A stretch of 64,000 bases of DNA from Nocardia abscessus. Its GTDB lineage: Bacteria; Actinomycetota; Actinomycetes; Mycobacteriales; Mycobacteriaceae. Where the stretch lies: positions 310,001 through 374,000 of the forward strand of contig NZ_JADLQO010000006.1 of NCBI RefSeq assembly GCF_015477775.1, read 5' to 3'. The notes beneath the pieces are model-generated. The model was not told the DNA's origin, ran no database searches, and saw only the letters and a program-made list of their open reading frames with translations. The translations under genes were made by a program, and so were the position numbers. Within the stretch, counting starts at the first letter, position 1; each line of letters starts with the position of its first letter. This document shows positions 50,786-59,938 of the stretch, one piece after another.

Positions 50786-51495
50786 TTCGGCGCTCGCAGC
50801 ACGAACCCGACGCCGCGGATCGTGTGCAGCAGCCTGGGCGTGTCGCCCACCTCGAGCTTGCGGCGCAGGTAGCCGACGAAGACGTCCACCACGTTGGTGT
50901 CGGCGGCGAAGTCGTAGCCCCACACCAGTTCCAGCAGCCGCTCCCGGCTCAGCACCACGCCCACATTCCTGGCCAGCGTGGACAGCAGCTCGAATTCCCG
51001 CTTGGTCAGCTCGATCTCGCGGCCGTGCAGCAGCGCGCGGTAGCCCGCGACGTCCACCTCCAGCGGACCGACGGAGATCGCGCCCGGGGTCGCGGGGGCG
51101 GGTGCGTCGGATCGGCGGCGCAGCAGGGCCCGGATCCGTACCACCAGCTCCTTCAGCACGAATGGTTTGACCAGGTAGTCGTCGGCGCCGGACTCGAGGC
51201 CGGAGATGCGGTCGTCCACCGACGCGCGGGCACTGAGCACACAGATCGGCACATCGTTGCCCATCGCGCGCAACGCGGTGACCACGCCTGCACCATCCAG
51301 CACGGGCATGTTCATGTCGAGCACGATGGCGTCGGGCGCGTTCTCGTTCACACTGCGCAGCGCCTGCGCGCCGTCCCTGGCCACGAGAACCTGGAAGCCG
51401 GACAGGCGCAGCCCGCGCTCGACCGAGGCGAGCACGTCCTCGTCGTCGTCGACGACGAGAACCGTGGGAGTCGGGGTCGACGTCACGTCGTCCAT
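50782..51495 (-). CDS. prrA: PrrA-like response regulator (OmpR family)
   Basis: The 237-residue protein has a receiver domain (about 11-120; phosphoacceptor Asp60 in VLDMNMP, Lys110 in ADDYLVKPF) and a winged-helix DNA-binding domain (about 140-235; ELTKREFELLSTLARN, NVVDVFVGYLRRKLE, HTIRGVGFVL). PrrA is essential in M. tuberculosis. It overlaps prrB by four bases and precedes it, the usual order. ATG 51495 is chosen; an ATG at 51552 would add a Pro/Arg-rich tail. Length equals the mycobacterial orthologue. Confidence 0.93.
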   Translation of the reverse strand: MDDVTSTPTPTVLVVDDDEDVLASVERGLRLSGFQVLVARDGAQALRSVNENAPDAIVLDMNMPVLDGAGVVTALRAMGNDVPICVLSARASVDDRISGLESGADDYLVKPFVLKELVVRIRALLRRRSDAPAPATPGAISVGPLEVDVAGYRALLHGREIELTKREFELLSTLARNVGVVLSRERLLELVWGYDFAADTNVVDVFVGYLRRKLEVGDTPRLLHTIRGVGFVLRAPK

Positions 51496-51624
51496 TCTGC
51501 TCCCCCTCCTCTCCGGGTCTTCGATCCGTGCAGGTCGGGGGATGCCGGACATGCGTCCAGCTCCCGGGCCGGGTGACCCGCCGGAGCCGATCGGCCCCGG
51601 CGGGTCACCCGAGTCCTCGCGCGA

Positions 51625-52011
51625 TCAGTAGTTGTGGCAGGACTCGGCCACGGCGCGGATGGTGTCGCGCAACTGCGCTGTCCGGGGGTCGTTCTCCGCC
51701 TGTCGCGCGGCCTCCGGGTTCTCATCGATGGCCCGCCGCAGCTCGGCCCGCCGCTGCTCGACCGGCTGGTCGAACTTGCGCTGCAACTCGGCCTTCTGGT
51801 TCGGGTTGGCGTCGAGCATCGCGGCCAGCTGCGGCGCCCTGTCGTGCAGCGCGGCGTCGACCTGGGCGAACGAGCAGCTCGAGGTCAGCAGCGGCTCGGC
51901 GTATTCCATCGGGCCCGCGGTGGCGATCGCGGGGCCCAGGAACAACGTGACCGTGGCGAATCCACCAGCTGCGAGAGCGGCGACGGCGGGGCGGCCTACG
52001 GAACGTTTCAT
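51625..52011 (-). CDS. Hemophore-related secreted protein
   Basis: The 128-residue preprotein has a Sec signal (AVAALAAGGFATVTLFLGPAIA, cleavage near Ala-Thr-Ala-Gly) and a small helical body with two Cys (SSCSFAQVDAALHDR and AESCHNY end) that would form a disulfide. This matches the hemophore-related family in Nocardia and mycobacteria, which bind heme for iron use. Heme-binding Tyr/His residues are only suggestive. ATG 52011 is used. It stands between prrA and the CoA-synthetase gene on the same strand; 121 bases separate it from the latter. An iron-type operator was not seen upstream. Confidence 0.72.
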   Translation of the reverse strand: MKRSVGRPAVAALAAGGFATVTLFLGPAIATAGPMEYAEPLLTSSCSFAQVDAALHDRAPQLAAMLDANPNQKAELQRKFDQPVEQRRAELRRAIDENPEAARQAENDPRTAQLRDTIRAVAESCHNY

Positions 52012-52132
52012 GATGTGTTGCCTCCAGATCATCGAGGGGTTTCGGGGCGGTCTCGAGGCTATTTCGAACTGCTGGCACGGATATGAACGTCCTCTGTGGA
52101 AACTCTGAGGACATAACGGTTCGTGCGGAAAT

Positions 52133-54190
52133 TCAGGATGGCACAACCGGATCCACGTCGGGCGCCACCACGTCGTCGGTGTTCTCCGTGTCGCTGTTCG
52201 CCGGTTCCCGCCACTCCGGGCGCGCCGTGCGGATCTGCTGTTCCAGGGCCGCGAGCACCCCCGGATCCTCGATGGTGGACGGCACCTCGAACGGCCCGCC
52301 GGAAGTCATCTGCCGGATGGTCTTGCGCAGGATCTTGCCCGACCTGGTCTTGGGCAGCGCCGTCACGACGATGGCGTCGTGCAGCGTCGCTATGGCGCCG
52401 ACCTGGGAGCGCACCCGCTCGATCAGCTCGTCGCGCAGCTGCCGCGGATCGATCTCGACCCCGGCCTTCAACACCACATATGCCAGCGGCCGGTGGCCCT
52501 TGAGCTCGTCGGGCAGCCCGATGACGGCGCATTCGGCGACCGCCTCGTGCCCGGCGATGGCCGCCTCGATGCTGCCCGCCGACAGGCGGTGCCCGGCCAT
52601 GTTGATCACGTCGTCGCTGCGGCCGAGGACGAACAGATAACCGTCCTCGTCGAAGTAGCCGGAGTCGCCGGTGAGGTAGTGGCCGGGGTAGGCGGACAGA
52701 TAGGAGCGTTCGTAGCGGGCGTCGTCGCGCCACAGCCCGGTCAGCGTTCCGGGCGGCAGCGGCAGACCGATGACGATATTGCCCTCGGTGTTGGGCGCCA
52801 CCGCGTTGCCCGAGGAGTCGAGCACCCGTAGTCGATAGCCCGGTACCGGCACCGACGCCGAGCCCGGCTTGATCGGCAGCCGCTGCAGGCCGAGCGGGTT
52901 CGCGCAGATCGGCCAGCCGGTCTCGGTCTGCCACCAGTGATCGACGACCGGGCAGTCCTCGCGGCCCGCGAACAGGATCTCGTCGGCCCAGGCGTAGGTG
53001 GCCGGGTCCAGCCGTTCGCCCGCGCAGAACAGGGCGCGCAGTGAGGACAGGTCGTGGCGGTGGGCCAGCTCCGCTCGCGGATCGGCCCTGCGGATGGCCC
53101 GCAGCGCGGTCGGGGCGGTGAACAGTACGTCGACCTTGTGCCGGTCGACCACCCGCCAGTACGCGGCCGCGTCCGGCGTGCCGATCGGCTTGCCTTCGTA
53201 CAGCAGCGTGGTGGCTCCGACCAGCAGCGGCGCGTAGACGATGTAGGAGTGACCGACCACCCAGCCCACGTCGGAGGCCGCCCACATCACCTGGCCCGCG
53301 CCGACGTCGTAGATGTTGCGCATGGACCAGGCGAGGGCGACCGCGTGCCCGCCGTTGTCCCGGACCACGCCCTTCGGCTTACCGGTGGTGCCGGAGGTGT
53401 ACAGGATGTAGAGCGGATCGGTCGCGGCGACCGGCACCGGGTCGGCCGGGGGCGCGTCGCGCACGGCGTCGTCCCAGTCCAGCCATTGCGCGGCGACGGT
53501 TTGCGCCGAACTCGGTAAATACTCGGTGGCGGGCTGCGGGGCCGGGAAATGGATGGTGTCGAACTGCGGCCGCTGCTTGACGATCACCGTGCGCGGCGCG
53601 GTGGTCTCGGCCAGATCCAGCGCCTGCAGCACGATCGGCGGATATTCGATGTTCTTGCCCGGTTCCAGGCCGCCGGAGGCTGTGATGATCAACACCGGTT
53701 CCGCGTCATCGATCCGGGCGGCCAGCTCCGGCGCCGCGAAGCCGCCGAACACCACCGAGTGGACCGCGCCGATGCGGGCGCAGGCCAGCATCGAGATCAC
53801 CGCTTCGGGGATCATCGGCAGGTAGATCACCACACGGTCGCCTGCCGAGACGCCCAACCGGGCCATCGCACCGGCGAACCGCGCCACCTCGTCGAGCAAC
53901 TCGGCATAGGTGTAGACGACGGTCGCGTCGGTCATAGCCGAGTCGTATATCAGTGCGGGTTGATCGGCGCGGCTGGGGGCATCGGGGGTCGTCGGGTGCA
54001 CGTGCCGATCGAGCGCGTTGAACGAGGTGTTGAGGCGGCCGTCGGGAAACCACCTGGCCACCGGCCGGGCGCCGGCGTCGACGATCTGCGTCGGCGGCAC
54101 GTCCCAGTCGATCGCCTCGGCCGCGGCTGCCCAGAACTCGGCGGGATCCACCAAGCTGGTCTGATAGGCCGGTCGATACTCCTGCCGCAC
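52133..54190 (-). CDS. Propionyl/acetyl-CoA synthetase (PrpE/ACSS3-like)
   Basis: The 685-residue AMP-forming enzyme activates short fatty acids to CoA esters. Motifs: LYILYTSGTTGKPKG (phosphate loop), WWQTETGWPICA, GDSGYFDEDGYLFVLGRSDD and KTRSGKILRK near residue 625, whose Lys is the usual acetylation switch. The start of the protein (RPAYQTSLVDPAEFW) and the long C-terminus fit the PrpE/ACSS3 branch rather than AcsA. GTG 54190 is used; TTG 54196 is also in frame. Propionyl-CoA would feed methylcitrate or mycolic/methyl-branched lipids, but the substrate is inferred. Confidence 0.85.
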   Translation of the reverse strand: MRQEYRPAYQTSLVDPAEFWAAAAEAIDWDVPPTQIVDAGARPVARWFPDGRLNTSFNALDRHVHPTTPDAPSRADQPALIYDSAMTDATVVYTYAELLDEVARFAGAMARLGVSAGDRVVIYLPMIPEAVISMLACARIGAVHSVVFGGFAAPELAARIDDAEPVLIITASGGLEPGKNIEYPPIVLQALDLAETTAPRTVIVKQRPQFDTIHFPAPQPATEYLPSSAQTVAAQWLDWDDAVRDAPPADPVPVAATDPLYILYTSGTTGKPKGVVRDNGGHAVALAWSMRNIYDVGAGQVMWAASDVGWVVGHSYIVYAPLLVGATTLLYEGKPIGTPDAAAYWRVVDRHKVDVLFTAPTALRAIRRADPRAELAHRHDLSSLRALFCAGERLDPATYAWADEILFAGREDCPVVDHWWQTETGWPICANPLGLQRLPIKPGSASVPVPGYRLRVLDSSGNAVAPNTEGNIVIGLPLPPGTLTGLWRDDARYERSYLSAYPGHYLTGDSGYFDEDGYLFVLGRSDDVINMAGHRLSAGSIEAAIAGHEAVAECAVIGLPDELKGHRPLAYVVLKAGVEIDPRQLRDELIERVRSQVGAIATLHDAIVVTALPKTRSGKILRKTIRQMTSGGPFEVPSTIEDPGVLAALEQQIRTARPEWREPANSDTENTDDVVAPDVDPVVPS

Positions 54191-54196
54191 GTTCAA

Positions 54197-54516
54197 CCCC
54201 GTGACTCCCTAGCCTCGCCTCGATGCCCGCCTCGATAGATCTGGTTGATTGTGGCAGACTTCACGCGACGCCCGGGTGGGTGCCGCCACCTTTGGTTTTG
54301 CCTGGAATCGGCAGGTCATCGGTTGCGAACTTACGCGGAGTCACCCAAGAAGTTATTGATCCGTTAGAATCTGATGTCACTTGTTTGGGCCGTCGTAGAC
54401 GCAATTTCTCGGCCAGCCGCAGTTCTCGGCCAGCTCCACCCGTCGAGCCATGCACGCGATTGTGGAGGTTCGGCTGATGGTGCGTGGTAGAGGCCAGTTT
54501 GGAAAGTGAGTGGGAG
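54197..54516 (+). promoter_or_regulatory. Upstream region of the conservon operon
   Basis: This divergent region holds a TAGAAT -10 at 54365-54370, and a 12-base direct repeat TTCTCGGCCAGC at 54406-54417 and 54423-54434, 17 bases apart from start to start. The repeat could be a regulator site. The remaining sequence shows no gene. Confidence 0.45.
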
Positions 54517-57500
54517 ATGCGTGACGCCGCTAGGTCCGGCAACAAACGCTGGGCGCTCGGCAACTGGGACCTGCGCTGGAAGGTGACGGCGGTACTCGCC
54601 GTGCCTCTGGCGGTCGCGGTCGGGCTCGGCGTGTCCAGGATCTCATCGGAGTTCGCGGAATCGAACCGGCTCGCCGACATCGCCGAGAACATCGCCGCCA
54701 TCCCGGTGGTCACCGGCCTCAGCGCGCAGACGGCGACCACTGCGAGTTCGCAGATGGTCACCCTGGCGCCGAACACGTCCATCGTGACCGATCAGAACCT
54801 GGCGGATCTGGACAAGGCGATCGCCAACGCGGAGAAGTCGGTCGACCGGTTGAGCAGCGTGCCCGGCGCGCGCGCGTCGCTGGAGAGCATGCTCAACCAG
54901 GCCAAAGCCGTCCGCGCCCAGGGTAAAGGCGCCACCACCGGTCCGGCCTCGGATACCGTCGCGCTGATCGACCGCGTCCGCAACGACAGCGTGCACATCG
55001 TCGAAACCACGGTCGGCCAGGTCAGCGACGGTGGGGTCGACGCGGCCAAGCTGCGCTTGGTCGACTCGCTCAACACCCGTGCCGCGCTGGTCAGCGTGGT
55101 CGCCTCGTTCCCGGAGGTGCTGCGTTCCCAGCAGGCCGGCGTGCAGAGCTTCCTCATCGCGTCCAGCACGGAGCGGGCGCTGCTCAACGTGGTCGCGCAC
55201 CGCTTCCCGGACGGCGACACCTCGATCGCCGATCTGCGCGCGGGCATCGACACCAGGGTCGCGCTGCTGACCAGCCCGCAGGCCCAGGCGGGCCAGCTCC
55301 CGATCGGTGACCTGAAGAAGTCGCTGACCGACAGCCTCGCCGTGTACGAGCATGTCGTCGGCAAGTCGACCAAGGACATCGACTCCGCGATGCAGTCGCT
55401 GGTGTCCACGGCCCAGCGCGACGCGTGGACCTACACCGCGGTCGTCATCGCGACCATCCTCGCCGCGCTCCTGCTCGCCGTCTTCGTGGCCCGCTCGATG
55501 ATCGTCCCGCTGCACCGCCTGCGGCTGGCCGCGCTGCGCGTGGCCGAGAGCGACCTGCCGCACGAGGTCGCCCAGCTCCGCAACGGCGCCTCGCCCGAAG
55601 AGGTGCCGCTGGAGCCGATGCCGGTGCGCAGCACCGAGGAGATCGGTCAGCTGGCCCGCGCGGTCGACGACATCCACGGCCAGGCGCTGCGCCTGGCGAG
55701 CGACCAGGCGAAGATGCGTTCGCAGGTCAACGACATGTTCGAGACCCTCGCGCGGCGGTCCAAGTCGCTCGTCGACCATCAGCTCACCCTCATCGAGGCG
55801 ATGGAGTACGACGAGAAGGACCCGCGCCTGCTGGAAAACCTCTTCCGGCTGGACCATCTCGCCGCACGCATGCGCCGCAACGGCGACAACCTGCTGATTC
55901 TCGCCGGCACCAGGCAGCGCCGCGCCAAGTCCGCCCCGGTCGAGATCGCCGACGTGCTGCGCGCCGCGATCTCCGAGGTCGAGGACTACGAGCGCGTGAA
56001 GCTCGGCGCGACGCCGCGCGGTTCGCTGAAGGAGCCCGCCGCCTCCGACCTCGCGCACCTGTTCGCCGAGCTGCTGGACAACGCGCTGCGCGCCTCGCCG
56101 CCGGAGACCGACGTCAAGTTCACTTTCGCGCAGGCGCACGACCAGGGCCTGCTCATCGAGGTGGCCGACCGCGGCATCGGTATGCCGCCCGCCGAGATGG
56201 CCGACATCAACCGGCGCTTGGAGCAGACCGCCGAGCCCGGACCGGACACGGCCCGCCACATGGGTCTGTTCGTGGTCGGCAGGCTCGCCGAGCGGCACGG
56301 CCTGACCGTGCGGTTGCGCCCGACCTTCGACACCGCGCGCGATCCGGGCGTGACGGTGACCGTGCACGTGCCGGTCGGACTGATCGTCGCGGGCAAGCCG
56401 AGCGCGGGGCAGCCCGTCACCCCGCAGCCCTCGCCGCAGGCCGCCGCGCCCCAGCGTCCGTCGGCGCCTTCGTCGATGCAGATGCGGGCCGTCACGCGGA
56501 CCCCTGGGGGCAATGTCATGGTCACCGTCGATCCCGGAGTGAGTGGTCCGATCCCGGCCACGAGTTCCACGCCGACCCCCAGCGGGCCCACCCCCAGTGC
56601 GCCCGCGGCCACGGGTCCGGGCGGACTGCCGCAGCGGCAGCCGGGTACGGCGATGTCGTCGTCCGGTATGCGCTCGGACGCGCAACAGTCGGCCGCGAGC
56701 CTGCGCCCCGCGCCGGGGCAGCCCGCGCCGAGCGGTCCGCAGCGCGGCAAGCTCGCCGCGGCCAATCTGCCCAAGCGCAACCTCAGCCCGGGCGGTCCGC
56801 CGCCGCGTCAGCCCGGTGGTCCCGCGGAACAGTCCGGGTCGGGCCTGCCGCCGCGTGAGCCGAACTCCGGTGAGCTGCCGGTCCGTCAGCCGGGCGCGAA
56901 CGGTGTGCCGCAGCCGAGCACGGGTCTGCCGACGCGTCAGCCGGGTTCGAACGGTGTGCCGCAGCGTGAGTCCGCCTCGGGTGGTCTGCCGCAGCGCGAT
57001 GCCTTGGGTGGTTTGCCGCAGCGTGAGTCCGCGTCTGGTGGTTTGCCGCAGCGTGACCCCTTCGGCGGTTTGCCGCAGCGCGATGCCTCGAGCGGTTTGC
57101 CGCAGCGTGAGTCTGCTTCCGGTGGTCTGCCGCAGCGTGACGCGTTGGGCGGTCTCCCGCAGCGTGAGTCGACAGGTGGTCTGCCGCAGCGCGATGCCTC
57201 GAGCGGTTTGCCGCAGCGTGAGTCTGCTTCCGGTGGTTTGCCGCAGCGTGACGCGTTGGGCGGTTTGCCGCAGCGTGAGTCGACAGGTGGTCTGCCGCAG
57301 CGCGACGCGTTGGGTGGTTCGCCGCAGCGTGAGTCCGCGTCTGGTGGTCTGCCGCAGCGTGACGCGTTGGGCGGTCTCCCGCAGCGTGAGTCGACAGGTG
57401 GTCTGCCGCAGCGCGACGCGTTGGGTGGTTCGCCGCAGCGTGAGTCCGCGTCTGGTGGTCTGCCGCAGCGTGACGCGTTGGGTGGTTTGCCGCAGCGTGA

Positions 57501-58512
57501 GTCGACAGGTGGCTTGCCGCAGCGCGAGCCGGGGTCCACCGGCCTACCTCAGCGGCAGCCGGGTTCGAACGGTGTGCCGCAGCGTGAGTCGGCGGCGGGT
57601 GGTCCGCCGCAGCGTGACCCCGGCCTCACCGGCCTGCCTCCGCGGCAGCCTGCGCCGAACCTCCCGCAGCGTGAGTCCGCTTCCGGCGGTCTGCCGCAGC
57701 GTGAGCCGGGCATCGGTCTGCCGCAGCGGGATACCGGCGCCCACCATCTGCCGCAGCGTGAGTCGGCGAACGGCTTGCCGCAGCGTGAGTCGGGGTCCGG
57801 TGCGCTGCCCGCCGTCAACGGTCTGCCGCAACGGGATTCTTCGAACGGTCTGCCGCAGCGTGAGCCCGGTATCGCGAACGGCTTGCCGCAACGTCCCCCC
57901 GCACCGTCGAGCCCGCCGCAGCGGGAGAGCGGGCTGACCGGTCTGCCGCAGCGGCAGCCGGGCGCCCAAGCGCCGCAGCGCCAGCCCGTGCCGCCGGGCA
58001 TCGCACTGCCGCAGCGGGATCGCGGTGGCCAGCACGCCGCGAGCGAAGATCAGCAGGCCACCTCGCCGGGGCGTGATCCCGGCAAGCACAGCTTCCGGTC
58101 CAACCCGGCCAAGACGGCCTCATTCTTCCAGACCAGGCTGCAGCCCGCGGAAGAGTCGGGGGCGTCGATGGGCGGAACGCCGATCTTCGCCGAGATGATG
58201 TCGGCGTGGCTGTCGGATCCCAGCACTGACAGGTCTCAGGTGGCCGCCTCCTTCGAATCGCCGGGTGACGAGGGGTGGCAAGCCGCTCGCCGTGCCAGCG
58301 AGGCGCAGACCGAGACGAAAACGGCGGCGGGCTTGCCGCAACGCAATCCGGGCGGAAGGCTTGTCCCCGGCGGCGTGACCGGTGCGGTGGATCGGGCGCC
58401 GCGCCGTGACCCAGAAACGATCAGGTCCAGCTTGAGTCGTCACCAGCAGGGCGTCCGGGATGGCCGCGCAATGAGAGCAATGAACCTAACCGGAGATAAA
58501 GGAGACCGATGA
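54517..58512 (+). CDS. Conservon sensor kinase (CvnA/Rv3365c-like) with Pro-Gln-Arg repeat tail
   Basis: The 1,331-residue protein has an N-terminal membrane helix (WKVTAVLAVPLAVAVGLG), an extracytoplasmic nitrate/sulfate-sensor-type helical domain (about 45-300), a second helix (YTAVVIATILAALLLAVFVARS), HAMP, and a HATPase domain (DNALRASPPETDV, DRGIGMPP). No classical phosphoacceptor His is evident, as in conservon kinases. The C-terminal 700 residues are disordered, with about 36 Pro-Gln-Arg repeats (811-1171). It heads a four-gene operon: roadblock, DUF742 and small GTPase follow. ATG 54517 is preferred over GTG 54484. Its stop overlaps the next start (ATGA). Confidence 0.88.
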   Translation: MRDAARSGNKRWALGNWDLRWKVTAVLAVPLAVAVGLGVSRISSEFAESNRLADIAENIAAIPVVTGLSAQTATTASSQMVTLAPNTSIVTDQNLADLDKAIANAEKSVDRLSSVPGARASLESMLNQAKAVRAQGKGATTGPASDTVALIDRVRNDSVHIVETTVGQVSDGGVDAAKLRLVDSLNTRAALVSVVASFPEVLRSQQAGVQSFLIASSTERALLNVVAHRFPDGDTSIADLRAGIDTRVALLTSPQAQAGQLPIGDLKKSLTDSLAVYEHVVGKSTKDIDSAMQSLVSTAQRDAWTYTAVVIATILAALLLAVFVARSMIVPLHRLRLAALRVAESDLPHEVAQLRNGASPEEVPLEPMPVRSTEEIGQLARAVDDIHGQALRLASDQAKMRSQVNDMFETLARRSKSLVDHQLTLIEAMEYDEKDPRLLENLFRLDHLAARMRRNGDNLLILAGTRQRRAKSAPVEIADVLRAAISEVEDYERVKLGATPRGSLKEPAASDLAHLFAELLDNALRASPPETDVKFTFAQAHDQGLLIEVADRGIGMPPAEMADINRRLEQTAEPGPDTARHMGLFVVGRLAERHGLTVRLRPTFDTARDPGVTVTVHVPVGLIVAGKPSAGQPVTPQPSPQAAAPQRPSAPSSMQMRAVTRTPGGNVMVTVDPGVSGPIPATSSTPTPSGPTPSAPAATGPGGLPQRQPGTAMSSSGMRSDAQQSAASLRPAPGQPAPSGPQRGKLAAANLPKRNLSPGGPPPRQPGGPAEQSGSGLPPREPNSGELPVRQPGANGVPQPSTGLPTRQPGSNGVPQRESASGGLPQRDALGGLPQRESASGGLPQRDPFGGLPQRDASSGLPQRESASGGLPQRDALGGLPQRESTGGLPQRDASSGLPQRESASGGLPQRDALGGLPQRESTGGLPQRDALGGSPQRESASGGLPQRDALGGLPQRESTGGLPQRDALGGSPQRESASGGLPQRDALGGLPQRESTGGLPQREPGSTGLPQRQPGSNGVPQRESAAGGPPQRDPGLTGLPPRQPAPNLPQRESASGGLPQREPGIGLPQRDTGAHHLPQRESANGLPQRESGSGALPAVNGLPQRDSSNGLPQREPGIANGLPQRPPAPSSPPQRESGLTGLPQRQPGAQAPQRQPVPPGIALPQRDRGGQHAASEDQQATSPGRDPGKHSFRSNPAKTASFFQTRLQPAEESGASMGGTPIFAEMMSAWLSDPSTDRSQVAASFESPGDEGWQAARRASEAQTETKTAAGLPQRNPGGRLVPGGVTGAVDRAPRRDPETIRSSLSRHQQGVRDGRAMRAMNLTGDKGDR
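56955..58020 (+). repeat. Coding tandem repeat of (Gly-Leu)-Pro-Gln-Arg units
   Basis: About 36 Pro-Gln-Arg units with 7-12 residue spacing are encoded. Within it, a 111-bp (37-residue) unit beginning at 57301 recurs at 57412 almost base for base; differences begin only near the end (CGGTCTCCC versus TGGTTTGCC). This points to recent unequal exchange. The spacer texts alternate RESASGG, RDALGG, RESTGG and RDASS. Confidence 0.95.
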
Positions 58513-58922
58513 ACCCCGATCTAGGTGGTACGAACCGTCAGCTGGATTGGCTGGTTTCGAACTTTGCCAACGAGGTTCCTGGCGTAGCCCATGCCGTCCT
58601 GGTCTCGGCTGACGGCCTACTCATGGCCGCGAGTGCCCAGCTGCCCGTCGACCGCGCCGAACAGCTCTCGGCCGTCACGGCCGGTCTGGCCAGCCTGTCA
58701 GTCGGCGTCTCGAACCTGTTCGAGGGCGGCACCGTGCTGCAGTCCGTCGTCGAGATGGAGCACGGCTACCTGCTACTCATGGCTGTCGGCGACGGTTCCT
58801 ACCTCGCGGTGCTGACCAACACGTCGTGTGACATCGGCCAGGTCGGCTACGAGATGGCTCTGTTGGTCGAGCGTGTTGGCCAGACTGTTCAGGCCACGCC
58901 ACGCGTCACGATGGGTTCCTGA
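58509..58922 (+). CDS. Roadblock/LC7-domain protein (conservon B)
   Basis: The 137-residue protein is a single roadblock/LC7 domain (LDWLVSNFANEVPGVAHAVLVSADGLLMA start, VEMEHGYLLLMAVGDGSYLAVL). In conservons it acts with the GTPase as a possible exchange or activating protein. It starts by ATGA overlap with the sensor gene. No signal or membrane part. It is normal in length for the family. Confidence 0.93.
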   Translation: MNPDLGGTNRQLDWLVSNFANEVPGVAHAVLVSADGLLMAASAQLPVDRAEQLSAVTAGLASLSVGVSNLFEGGTVLQSVVEMEHGYLLLMAVGDGSYLAVLTNTSCDIGQVGYEMALLVERVGQTVQATPRVTMGS

Positions 58923-58929
58923 TGGTGGG

Positions 58930-59304
58930 ATGGACATAGAAGATCACCGCGTGGGGAGCGCCGAGCCGAGCCTCGTCCGTCCGTACTCGCTGACCGCAGG
59001 CCGCACCAGGCCCGCGGTCGAGTTGGCGTTGGAAGCTCTCGTCGCATCGCATCCGGTCGCCCTGGAGCGGCAGTTCGAACTGACCAACATCGAGACGTCA
59101 ATCGTGGAGTTGTGCAGAGAATCGCCGTCCGTTGCCGAGGTGGCAGCCCGATTGGGTATTCCTATCGGGGTGGCTCGCGTGCTCGTGGCCGACTTGATCG
59201 AGGCCGGGCACGTGCGCGTATCGGCGACTTTGAAAGACGATTCCAGCGACGATGAGCGTCGCGAGCTGATCGAAAGGGTTCTCAGTGGACTCCGGCGTAT
59301 TTGA
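58930..59304 (+). CDS. DUF742 protein (conservon C)
   Basis: The 124-residue protein fits DUF742: SLVRPYSLTAGRTRP opening, then a winged-helix-like helical block (SIVELCRESPSVAEVAARLGIPIGVARVLVADLIEAG). It could bind DNA or a partner. ATG 58930 is used, eight bases after the previous gene. It overlaps the GTPase gene by 20 bases. Function within the conservon is not established. Confidence 0.9.
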   Translation: MDIEDHRVGSAEPSLVRPYSLTAGRTRPAVELALEALVASHPVALERQFELTNIETSIVELCRESPSVAEVAARLGIPIGVARVLVADLIEAGHVRVSATLKDDSSDDERRELIERVLSGLRRI

Positions 59305-59887
59305 TTCGACGGCGCAGGTCGACACTCGTACCAGCAAGCCAACATCGGCGAAGATCGTGGTCGCGGGTGGCTTCGGCGTCGGGAAGACCACGTTGGTCGG
59401 TGCTGTCTCGGAGATCGTTCCGCTGCGCACCGAGGCATTGGTGACCAATGCCAGCGCCGGGATCGATAACCTGACCGGCATTCCGATGAAGTCGACCACC
59501 ACCGTGGCGATGGACTTCGGCCGGATCAGCCTCGCCGATGATCTGGTGCTGTACCTGTTCGGCACGCCCGGCCAGTATCGATTCTGGTTCATGTGGGACG
59601 ACCTGATCCGCGGCGCCATCGGTGCGGTGGTGCTGGTCGACACCCGCAGGCTGGAGGACAGCTTCGCGGCCGTCGACTACTTCGAAGCGCGCGGCCTACC
59701 TTTCCTGGTGGCGCTCAACGAATTCGACGATGCGCCGCGATACCCGATCGAGGACATCCGGCAGGCACTCGCGGTGCCCGCCGACGTGCCGATCCTGTCC
59801 ATCGATGCCCGACGCCGGGAGCCGGCCAAGCAGGCGCTGGTCGCGCTCACCGAGTACGCGCTGCGCAAGGTGATGCAGGGCTACTGA
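59285..59887 (+). CDS. Small GTPase-like ATP/GTP-binding protein (conservon D)
   Basis: The 200-residue protein has a P-loop, Gly-Gly-Phe-Gly-Val-Gly-Lys-Thr-Thr (28-36), a switch-II-like LFGTPGQYRFWFMW, and a base-recognition LNEFDD in place of NKxD. It belongs to the Ras-like conservon GTPases (Rv3362c, CvnD). GTG 59285 overlaps DUF742. It completes the operon. Effectors are unknown; in Streptomyces these systems affect development and antibiotic production. Confidence 0.92.
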   Translation: MDSGVFDSTAQVDTRTSKPTSAKIVVAGGFGVGKTTLVGAVSEIVPLRTEALVTNASAGIDNLTGIPMKSTTTVAMDFGRISLADDLVLYLFGTPGQYRFWFMWDDLIRGAIGAVVLVDTRRLEDSFAAVDYFEARGLPFLVALNEFDDAPRYPIEDIRQALAVPADVPILSIDARRREPAKQALVALTEYALRKVMQGY

Positions 59888-59938
59888 GTGCTCGTGTGGC
59901 TTGCCGAGGCGCCGGGTAGGGCCGGATAGGCTCGCCCG

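Noticed and set aside
56543..57937. Second long plus-strand frame with Val-Cys-Arg-Ser repeats inside the conservon kinase
   Set aside because: It is the Pro-Gln-Arg repeat DNA in another frame; a repeat of 3n bases stays open in several frames.
56937..58001. Minus-strand Cys/Gly-rich frames over the repeat region
   Set aside because: Antisense readings of the same repeats, without start signals or family.
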